A stretch of 9,818 nucleotides of DNA from Fidelibacterota bacterium. Its GTDB lineage: Bacteria > Fidelibacterota > Fidelibacteria > Fidelibacterales > Fidelibacteraceae. The position numbers were made by a program, and so were the translations under genes. The notes under the pieces were generated by a model. It had not been told where the DNA came from and searched no databases. It saw only the letters and a list, made by a program, of their open reading frames with translations. The DNA lies in the NCBI GenBank assembly GCA_029931905.1, contig JAOZRH010000046.1, positions 1-9,818 on the forward strand. The letters are read 5' to 3'. Shown here one piece after another: positions 5,814 to 9,818 of this stretch (position 1 is its first letter; every line of letters begins with the position of its first letter).

Positions 5814-7133
5814 CTACTCTTCAATATCAAAGGGAAAATTAATATGTTTAATAAATTTCTGTATCATTGTTTCAAGACGTTGTTTATTATCTCTTTCGTT
5901 TTTAAACCAATTATGAAAAGCAAAGATATATTGAAAATTTAAAAGATTTTTATTTGTTCTGTTTTGAAAAATAAAAGGATACTTATTTTCATAAGATGAT
6001 AATATAGATCTGGCTTTACCTTTAAATTTATTATAATTATCGCAAGATATAAACCATTCATATAAGTTATCTTTGTATACAATCTCTTCCATAATTTTAT
6101 CTAAAATTAATTGTTTGATAACATTTATAACGGCGAAGAGATGAGTTCTCTTGATAGGTTTACCTTGTTTCAAATTGTGCAAATCCTCTAAAATAGCTTC
6201 TCTAACTTTGTCATTTTCGATTATATTTTCAATTTCATTATCAGAGAAATTTATAATAGGTTTTACTTGATAATTATTATTTTCATAAAAAACATTATCT
6301 AAATTCCGAACTCTCATATACCCAGATACACTATAATTAATAGTGTCGTAGGTAATATCAACAGATGGTTTTAGATCTTTTAAATAATATTCATTAAATA
6401 AACGATTTAAAAAGATCATAATAAATCTATCGTGTAATCCATAAACTCCAAGCATATGAATGATAGATTTATCTTTTAAATCATTTTCTATAACTATATT
6501 TAAACACTTATACATAAGTGCTATAAAAGGTGAAAAATTAATATTTGTGACACCTCTTAACCCAACCATTCCACCGATACCGAAATTTCTCAACTGTTTC
6601 TCGCCGTTAAAATAAGTATCGTATAAATCACACCAAATTTTATATTGTTTTAATAATTTGAATTGCCAAACAAAAACAAATTTATCATACAAGTCTTTGT
6701 TTTTATCTAAAATTTTTTTAGATTTACTTATACTTATATGATTTTGTTGACTGATAAATTTAACATTGTTTTTATCAGGATATTTTAGAAATATTGGAAT
6801 GTCTAAACTAAATATATTATCATAATAATTTTTATAGTTTTCTAAAAAATAACAATAACATTCTATAAATTTAGTTAAGTTTCTTGGACTAACATCACCT
6901 ACAATTATACTATAACCACCGCTATCAATAAATAATTTTTGATTTGATTTTAAGCTATTATAAAATGGTACAATATGTCGATTACATATTTTATTCAATG
7001 TATCGAAACCAAAACTTGTTTGTTGTAATCCACTGATTAAACTATATAAATAGTTATCTATATATTGATCTAAAAAAGTCCGTTCTAATGGGTCAAAATT
7101 AAGATTACTTGTTGTGTGTACATATCGAAACAA
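5814..7133 (-). CDS. tRNA-guanine transglycosylase-like protein, probable DpdA type
   Basis: This 439-residue protein shows the TGT fold motifs in order: DSGGY (70-74), matching the DSGGF loop with its catalytic Asp; SLDIP (109-113); VWQF (155-158); GIGGMVGLRG (185-194), matching the GGLxVGE base-binding loop; HMLGV (226-230), matching the LMGVG strand; and VDITYDTINYS (258-268), where D259 or D263 would be the nucleophile. TGT enzymes swap guanine for 7-deazaguanines in tRNA; the phage DpdA branch does this in DNA. The CxCxxC zinc motif of bacterial TGT is not seen, which favours a divergent DpdA-like role. It starts at TTG 7133-7131 after AAAGGAG; no ATG fits. The C-terminal third is helical and unassigned. 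Precursor-synthesis genes are not in the window. Confidence 0.65.
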   Translation of the reverse strand: MFRYVHTTSNLNFDPLERTFLDQYIDNYLYSLISGLQQTSFGFDTLNKICNRHIVPFYNSLKSNQKLFIDSGGYSIIVGDVSPRNLTKFIECYCYFLENYKNYYDNIFSLDIPIFLKYPDKNNVKFISQQNHISISKSKKILDKNKDLYDKFVFVWQFKLLKQYKIWCDLYDTYFNGEKQLRNFGIGGMVGLRGVTNINFSPFIALMYKCLNIVIENDLKDKSIIHMLGVYGLHDRFIMIFLNRLFNEYYLKDLKPSVDITYDTINYSVSGYMRVRNLDNVFYENNNYQVKPIINFSDNEIENIIENDKVREAILEDLHNLKQGKPIKRTHLFAVINVIKQLILDKIMEEIVYKDNLYEWFISCDNYNKFKGKARSILSSYENKYPFIFQNRTNKNLLNFQYIFAFHNWFKNERDNKQRLETMIQKFIKHINFPFDIEE

Positions 7134-7152
7134 GATAAGTCTCCTTTACTTA

Positions 7153-7187
7153 TTAACGGCGGAGATCTAATATTTCTCCGCCGTTAA
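7153..7187 (-). terminator. Inverted repeat between the zinc-finger and TGT-like genes
   Basis: A perfect 13-bp stem (TTAACGGCGGAGA with TCTCCGCCGTTAA) and nine-base loop lie just after the stop codon of the zinc-finger gene. The T-tract after it is poor, so termination may be partial or the hairpin may be an mRNA-stabilising or processing element. Both arms carry the AACGGCG word. Confidence 0.6.
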
Positions 7188-7189
7188 AA

Positions 7190-7813
7190 TTATATCGTTG
7201 GTTTCATGTAATATTCTTCACCATCTTTTGTAACTATAATACTTTGAATTTTACCAAAACCATCAGTTACAATATTTTCGATTTTCAAATCTGGTTGTAA
7301 ATTGTTGATTTTTTTACAACCTTTGAAAAACTCTTCATTTGTTTTTTTATCCCATTCCATATAATCTCTAACTATTTCTAAAAAATCTTTATTCTTTTCG
7401 AACAAGACTCCAACCAATAAAGACGAAAAAGCTTCTGCTGTCAATTCAACAGAAATAGGAATAGTACAACAATGTCCTACTTCAAGATATAATTTATGAC
7501 TATCGAGTTGTGTTATCTTGATATGATTTCCATAGTTGTTTCCTTCAACATATATTTCTCTTTTTTGTGATATAATTTTTTGTATTCCATTTTTCAAAAA
7601 ATCTAGTCCTTCAAAAATTCTTTCATTAATTTCTTCAGAATTATATGATTCTATAATACACTTTTTACACCAATATTCCCCATCTTCTGGTTCTCCGCGA
7701 AAATATATTTTATCTTTTGGTAACTCTCCACAACGTTCACAGAAATCTGTTGAATCCGGTTCAAATTCACACTCTTTAAATCCCATTCTTTCAATAATTG
7801 ATTTAGAATCCAT
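7190..7813 (-). CDS. Zinc-finger-containing protein of unknown function
   Basis: A 207-residue protein with an N-terminal treble-clef-like or zinc-ribbon module formed by C25xxC28 (FCERCG) and C49xxC52 (WCKKC). The middle and C-terminal parts show alternating strands and helices, with a hydrophobic segment around VELTAEAFSSLLVGVLF and a C-terminal beta-hairpin-like end (IQSIIVTKDGEEYYMKP). No family is recognised. ATG 7813-7811 follows GGGAGAAG. It lies between two hairpins, the upstream one after the small-gene cluster and the downstream one before the TGT-like gene, so its level may be tuned separately from its neighbours. Zinc binding is inferred from the cysteine pairs. Confidence 0.7.
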   Translation of the reverse strand: MDSKSIIERMGFKECEFEPDSTDFCERCGELPKDKIYFRGEPEDGEYWCKKCIIESYNSEEINERIFEGLDFLKNGIQKIISQKREIYVEGNNYGNHIKITQLDSHKLYLEVGHCCTIPISVELTAEAFSSLLVGVLFEKNKDFLEIVRDYMEWDKKTNEEFFKGCKKINNLQPDLKIENIVTDGFGKIQSIIVTKDGEEYYMKPTI

Positions 7814-7842
7814 ATTTCTTCTCCCATAATTACGAAAATATT

Positions 7843-7872
7843 AATGGGTTAGATATTATTTTCTAACCCATT
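7843..7872 (-). terminator. Hairpin after the small-gene cluster
   Basis: An 11-bp stem (AATGGGTTAGA with TCTAACCCATT) is followed on the minus strand by AATATTTTCG. The U-run is short, so it is probably a weak terminator allowing read-through to the zinc-finger gene, for which no separate promoter motif is seen. Confidence 0.6.
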
Positions 7873-7881
7873 TTCAATTTA

Positions 7882-8052
7882 CTAAACTACCCCATGTTTC
7901 TTAAAGTAGTCTCTTATTTCTTCTTCTTGTAATTCGTTTAGTCTGAACACCCTAACAATTTTTTGAATACAAGATTCTTTATCCCAACCTTCTAGGAGAC
8001 AATCTTTGACTTCATAGACGTAGTCTAATATTTCTACTGTGTTGTTTTGCAT
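7882..8052 (-). CDS. Small acidic helical protein
   Basis: A 56-residue frame beginning MQNNTVEILD and ending KKHGVV. It is rich in glutamate, leucine and valine and looks entirely helical; no family is recognised. ATG 8052-8050 overlaps the end of the upstream 34-residue gene, with AAAGG about 11 bases upstream. A hairpin follows its stop by about 10 bases. Codon use and overlap with neighbours support it as a real gene despite its size. Confidence 0.6.
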   Translation of the reverse strand: MQNNTVEILDYVYEVKDCLLEGWDKESCIQKIVRVFRLNELQEEEIRDYFKKHGVV

Positions 8053-8138
8053 TTTTCTACATACCTTTCTATCGTTAAATATACTTCATCAAATTTATCA
8101 TTTTCTAATATTCTTATTATCTCTTCTTTAAACGACAT
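8034..8138 (-). CDS. Very small unknown protein (34 residues)
   Basis: The frame starts at ATG 8138-8136 (MSFKEEIIRI) behind AGGAAAATGAT and ends at TAG 8036-8034. It overlaps the end of the membrane-protein gene by 22 bases and the start of the 56-residue gene by 19. The peptide is an acidic amphipathic helix (EEIIRILENDKFDEVYLTIERYV is read in two overlapping parts: EEIIRILEND and FDEVYLTIERYV). Support is the ribosome binding site and the chain of overlaps. Confidence 0.5.
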   Translation of the reverse strand: MSFKEEIIRILENDKFDEVYLTIERYVEKCKTTQ

Positions 8139-8386
8139 ATCATTTTCCTAAAAAATCTTTTTATATCATCAATTAACAAATATACAAATAATCCACCCAA
8201 TATCAGAAAACATATTATTCCAATCATAATACTATCAAATAAATAATATGCTAAAATAGGAAAAAATATAACTTCCAATAAAAATGCTACAACAAGAATC
8301 CAGAAAGGTATATCAATTATAATTTCTGATATTACTTCATTTATTTTCTCTTCATCTTCTTTAGAAAAAAATATTGGTATTATCAT
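8117..8386 (-). CDS. Small membrane protein with two helices
   Basis: An 89-residue protein with two strongly hydrophobic stretches at about 27-48 (from PFWILVVAF) and about 53-71 (IMIGIICFLILGGLFVYLL). It ends in a basic tail (RFFRKMICRLKKR), which suggests that the C-terminus stays in the cytoplasm by the positive-inside rule. The N-terminal 25 residues are acidic. ATG 8386-8384 overlaps the stop of the 45-residue basic protein in an ATGA junction, a sign of coupling. No family is recognised; small phage membrane proteins may act in lysis timing or exclusion, but nothing here decides this. Confidence 0.7.
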   Translation of the reverse strand: MIIPIFFSKEDEEKINEVISEIIIDIPFWILVVAFLLEVIFFPILAYYLFDSIMIGIICFLILGGLFVYLLIDDIKRFFRKMICRLKKR

Positions 8387-8520
8387 CGACCTTGTCCTCG
8401 ATATTTTTTAAATATTCTTCTCTTATTTTTATTCTTTGGACGACTGTTTTTGCTACAACCAATACTGGTTCTCAAATGCTTGTTGATTTCTATTTTAACC
8501 TGTTTTTTTGCTTTAGCCAT
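8383..8520 (-). CDS. Short highly basic protein (45 residues)
   Basis: ATG 8520-8518 follows a strong AAAGGAG at eight bases and opens a 45-codon frame (MAKAKKQVKI ... KKYRGQGR) with about 18 lysine or arginine residues and almost no acidic ones. It is the first gene of the long operon, behind two tandem promoter motifs. Such a charge suggests binding to nucleic acid or ribosomes, an inference from composition only. The C-terminal KKYRGQGR looks like the kind of tail seen in small phage proteins, but I cannot name a family. A small hairpin (AAGAAT/ATTCTT, 8535-8552) precedes the ribosome binding site. Confidence 0.75.
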   Translation of the reverse strand: MAKAKKQVKIEINKHLRTSIGCSKNSRPKNKNKRRIFKKYRGQGR

Positions 8521-8569
8521 AATAATTCTCCTTTAAGAATGTGTTAATTCTTATTTTTTTCTTTTATCT

Positions 8570-8597
8570 ATTTCTTTATGAAATAAATAAATATCAA
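8570..8597 (-). promoter_or_regulatory. TAAAGAAAT promoter motif, copy 4
   Basis: The minus strand carries TAAAGAAAT at 8578-8570 with a TATTTATTT block upstream. It is the nearer of two tandem copies before the basic-protein gene, whose start lies about 50 bases downstream. Confidence 0.6.
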
Positions 8598-8627
8598 GCA
8601 ACATTATTTGAAATAATTGTCTATTTT

Positions 8628-8656
8628 ATTTCTTTATAAAAATAGAGAAAAAAATA
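8628..8656 (-). promoter_or_regulatory. TAAAGAAAT promoter motif, copy 5
   Basis: The minus strand carries TAAAGAAAT at 8636-8628, directly after the T-tract of the terminator at 8659-8678. It is the farther of two tandem copies ahead of the long operon. Confidence 0.6.
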
Positions 8657-8658
8657 AA

Positions 8659-8678
8659 CCCGTCCAAAAGAGGACGGG
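8659..8678 (-). terminator. Intrinsic terminator upstream of the long operon
   Basis: A 7-bp GC-rich stem (CCCGTCC with GGACGGG) and six-base loop are followed on the minus strand by TTTATTTTTTTC. It would end the transcript of the 46-residue frame upstream and insulate the long operon. Confidence 0.88.
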
Positions 8679-8714
8679 AATATTTGAGTTAGATATTAAA
8701 TAGAGAACATTCTT

Positions 8715-8855
8715 CTACCAGGGTCCCCCGTGATCTTTTTGTAAAATTTCTAAAATTGATATTTCAAATTTATACTTAGTTTTCCCCACAATACTTTGAT
8801 TCATATTCTCGTATATGATATCTTCATTCCAGTTTCCTTCGAAACTACGTATCAT
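8715..8855 (-). CDS. Possible 46-residue protein
   Basis: A frame starting MIRSFEGNWN and ending LQKDHGGPW has plausible protein composition and lies just upstream of a strong terminator. No good ribosome binding site precedes ATG 8855-8853, and no TAAAGAAAT motif lies in front of it, so transcription would need read-through from the small-RNA array. An internal ATG (8804-8802) is an alternative start. No family is recognised. It may be a real small gene or a remnant. Confidence 0.4.
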   Translation of the reverse strand: MIRSFEGNWNEDIIYENMNQSIVGKTKYKFEISILEILQKDHGGPW

Positions 8856-8909
8856 TTTATTGATTTTTCAGTTTTTGAAATAATTTTTGCAAAAAAAAAT
8901 TATTTTAAC

Positions 8910-8986
8910 AAAAAAATAAAAGGGCCGAGTCATTCTCGGGGGAGAGGTCATCGGCCCTAAACAACCAAAATGGGTCCAAAATTATT
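8910..8986 (-). ncRNA. Small RNA candidate 1 of the array
   Basis: A promoter motif (8995-8987) is followed after about 30 bases by a terminator hairpin with stem GGGCCGA/TCGGCCC (8922-8957) and the tract TTTTATTTTTTT. The predicted RNA is about 70 nt and almost half of it is terminator. No ribosome binding site or open frame fits. Its single-stranded 5' part reads TTTTGGACCCATTTTGG. Confidence 0.6.
8922..8957 (-). terminator. Terminator of small RNA 1
   Basis: The stem GGGCCGA/TCGGCCC carries an imperfect inner CTC/GAG pairing and is followed on the minus strand by TTTTATTTTTTTG. Confidence 0.85.
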
Positions 8987-9014
8987 ATTTCTTTATTAAA
9001 TCTTTAAATATAAA
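8987..9014 (-). promoter_or_regulatory. TAAAGAAAT promoter motif, copy 6
   Basis: The minus strand carries TAAAGAAAT at 8995-8987, preceded by TATTTAAAGATTTAA. This extended form is nearly identical to copy 8. Confidence 0.65.
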
Positions 9015-9100
9015 ACTCTAACGATACCGAAATATCGTTAGAGTTTTATAATGTTGTAGGAGAGTTATGTATGAAAAAATGTCCTTTATATTTAATGTTT
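9005..9100 (-). ncRNA. Small RNA candidate 2 of the array
   Basis: The unit runs from the promoter motif at 9109-9101 to the 15-bp terminator stem, giving an RNA of about 90-95 nt. The part before the terminator contains TTTTTTCATACATAACTCTCC, split here as TTTTTTCATACAT and AACTCTCCT. That is the exact complement of an AGGAGAG ribosome binding site, spacer, ATG and A-rich second codons. It could base-pair with the translation start of a target mRNA. The opposite strand could instead encode a 16-residue peptide (MKKCPLYLMF...), but no plus-strand promoter motif is seen. Confidence 0.6.
9012..9047 (-). terminator. Terminator of small RNA 2, probably bidirectional
   Basis: A perfect 15-bp stem from AAAACTCTAACGATA, with a six-base loop, is flanked by T-runs on both strands. 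On the minus strand it closes the second small-RNA unit. Confidence 0.9.
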
Positions 9101-9128
9101 ATTTCTTTATCAAAAATTTAAATAGAAA
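9101..9128 (-). promoter_or_regulatory. TAAAGAAAT promoter motif, copy 7
   Basis: The minus strand carries TAAAGAAAT at 9109-9101 with CTATTTAAATTTTTGA upstream, starting in the T-tract of the previous terminator. Confidence 0.65.
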
Positions 9129-9203
9129 GGAGCCCTCCGAAGAGGGCTCCCTGCTACAAAATAAATATTAGGAGATGTGTTAATGAAAAAACACATTAAT
9201 ACA
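9122..9203 (-). ncRNA. Small RNA candidate 3 of the array
   Basis: The unit runs from the promoter motif at 9212-9204 to the UUCG-capped terminator, about 80 nt. Its 5' part can form a hairpin (ATGTGTT with AACACAT) and then exposes CTCCTAAT, an anti-Shine-Dalgarno-like segment. As in unit 2, the sequence is the complement of AGGAGA, a seven-base spacer, ATG and AAAAAA. The plus strand would encode a 13-residue peptide (MKKHINTISL...). Confidence 0.6.
9129..9150 (-). terminator. Terminator of small RNA 3
   Basis: A 9-bp GC-rich stem (GGAGCCCTC with GAGGGCTCC) is closed by a C(TTCG)G tetraloop and followed on the minus strand by TTTCTATTTAAATTTTT. It lacks a T-run on the plus strand, which fixes the direction of transcription of this unit. 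Confidence 0.93.
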
Positions 9204-9231
9204 ATTTCTTTATTAAATCTTTAAATAGAAA
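9204..9231 (-). promoter_or_regulatory. TAAAGAAAT promoter motif, copy 8
   Basis: The minus strand carries TAAAGAAAT at 9212-9204, with CTATTTAAAGATTTAA upstream, nearly identical to copy 6. Confidence 0.65.
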
Positions 9232-9316
9232 ACTCTGGTAGACAAAAAAGCCTACCAGAGTTTTTAAGAGTAAATAAGATAAAATGTATGAAAAATATCT
9301 TTTATCCAAAAGATTT
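9222..9316 (-). ncRNA. Small RNA candidate 4 of the array
   Basis: The unit runs from the promoter motif at 9325-9317 to the 13-bp terminator, about 90 nt. It shares TTTTTCATACAT with unit 2 but has no CTCC segment. Its 5' end can form a hairpin around ATCTTTTGGATAAAAGAT. Confidence 0.55.
9229..9264 (-). terminator. Terminator of small RNA 4, probably bidirectional
   Basis: A perfect 13-bp stem (AAAACTCTGGTAG and its complement) with a ten-base loop is flanked by T-runs on both strands. Confidence 0.88.
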
Positions 9317-9344
9317 ATTTCTTTACTAAATCTTCAAATATTAA
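9317..9344 (-). promoter_or_regulatory. TAAAGAAAT promoter motif, copy 9
   Basis: The minus strand carries TAAAGAAAT at 9325-9317 with ATATTTGAAGATTTAG upstream, a close variant of copies 6 and 8. It overlaps the stop codon of the possible gene remnant. Confidence 0.62.
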
Positions 9345-9480
9345 ATTTTACCCCTAAAATACAACACTTTGATTTTTCATTTTCTGAAACACCAGTAACC
9401 TCATACGAATCATACAACTTTCAAAATTTTGTTTTCAAAACCCCTAAAAATCCCACCTAGAGCCACCCACGATTTTTTAC
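9334..9480 (-). pseudogene. Possible gene remnant
   Basis: The 3' part (9417-9334) reads YDSYEVTGVSENEK and so on to CCILGVKFNI in one frame, with protein-like composition. Upstream, another frame reads SWVALGGIFRGFENKILKVV before a stop at about 9407. Joining the two needs a one-base shift near GAAAGTTG. There is no ribosome binding site and the segment beyond 9480 is non-coding. It may be a decayed end of a gene, a frameshifted small gene, or chance. Confidence 0.25.
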
Positions 9481-9746
9481 ATTATGTAAACATATATGTA
9501 ATTATTCGAAATATATTATTATCTTATATTTTATCTACATATTAAATTTTAGTTTATACATTTATAATATGTATTTAAATATCTATATATTAATTTAAAA
9601 TTATTTTTATTTATATTTCATTTTATGATAAAATTTAAACAGACCTATCCTTAAAGACCATATACACTAAGTGATAAGTACAACAATATCATTATAGCTT
9701 TTTTTTATTTTTTTATTTTTTTTTTGACATCCTCTACCTTCTAACT
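9481..9746. other. Extremely AT-rich non-coding stretch
   Basis: No gene or TAAAGAAAT motif is seen here. The stretch is made almost only of A and T from about 9490 to 9640, with small palindromes (TTTACATTATGTAAA near 9477 and ACATATATGT near 9490) and a long T-rich run on the plus strand at about 9699-9725. It could be a DNA-unwinding or boundary region; nothing proves an origin. Confidence 0.4.
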
Positions 9747-9818
9747 CTACCACTTAGAGGACTCAATCTCGGACTCTTTAAGAGGGATCTTAATCTCTGT
9801 TGTTAAGAACCAACAACA
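9747..9818 (-). CDS. Possible 3' end of a gene entering from the right
   Basis: From the right edge a frame reads WFLTTEIKIPLKESEIESSKW and stops at TAG 9749-9747. Its composition is protein-like and its GC content is higher than the AT-rich stretch that follows. The segment also has a small hairpin (TGTTGTT/AACAACA) at the very edge. Only about 23 codons are visible, so this is tentative. Confidence 0.35.
   Translation of the reverse strand, partial: CCWFLTTEIKIPLKESEIESSKW

Noticed and set aside
8987..9344. CRISPR array
   Set aside because: Repeats are promoter motifs spaced by about 103-114 bases with terminator hairpins between them, not short uniform spacers; no cas genes are present.
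9690..9818. tRNA at the right edge
   Set aside because: There are small stems (CCTCTA/TAGAGG), but no complete cloverleaf or T-loop consensus was found on either strand.

Overview
The window looks like part of a large, very AT-rich double-stranded DNA phage (or phage-like element) of a low-GC host. This is inferred from style and not proven. Every supported gene lies on the minus strand. Genes are short, tightly packed, often overlapping by a few bases, preceded by AGGAGG-type ribosome binding sites, and include TTG and GTG starts. A tRNA-guanine-transglycosylase-like protein of the kind used for phage DNA modification, a UvrD/Rep-type helicase and many small unknown proteins fit a phage accessory or early region. 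No structural, packaging or polymerase gene is present to confirm this, and the host cannot be named.

Reading in the direction of transcription (high to low coordinates): 9818-9747 is the possible tail of a gene entering from the right. 9746-9418 is extremely AT-rich and holds no convincing gene. 9345-8910 is an array of four units of about 103-114 bp, each a conserved promoter motif, a transcript of roughly 70-100 nt and a strong intrinsic terminator; these are probable small RNAs. 8855-8715 is a possible 46-residue gene with its own terminator. From 8636 two tandem promoters lead into a long operon: a 45-residue basic protein, a two-helix membrane protein, two tiny proteins, a zinc-finger protein, a TGT/DpdA-like protein, a 163-residue unknown and a lipoprotein (8520-5006).

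The next promoter (4982-4990) starts a GC-rich structured RNA of about 155 nt that ends in a U-rich terminator just before a 102-residue gene. The promoter at 4430-4438 drives a zinc-ribbon protein, a 640-residue SF1 helicase and a 74-residue protein, all translationally overlapping, closed by a terminator at 1977-1999. The last promoter (1952-1960) starts a GC-rich block: a structured leader of about 190 nt, a DHH/DHHA1-like protein, a structured non-coding stretch of about 420 nt with riboswitch-like features, then a cysteine-cluster (YkgJ-like) protein and the start of another gene at the left edge.

Three signals are not explained by the genes. First, the 9-mer TAAAGAAAT (minus strand) with an upstream TATTT block appears nine times, always intergenic and in the same orientation. 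Second, a small-RNA array contains two members that read as complements of translation initiation regions. Third, the word AACGGCG is enriched well beyond its expected frequency, in both orientations and several reading frames. Structured GC-rich RNAs in an otherwise AT-rich sequence, two of them ending in a terminator just upstream of a small gene, are the other main novelty.
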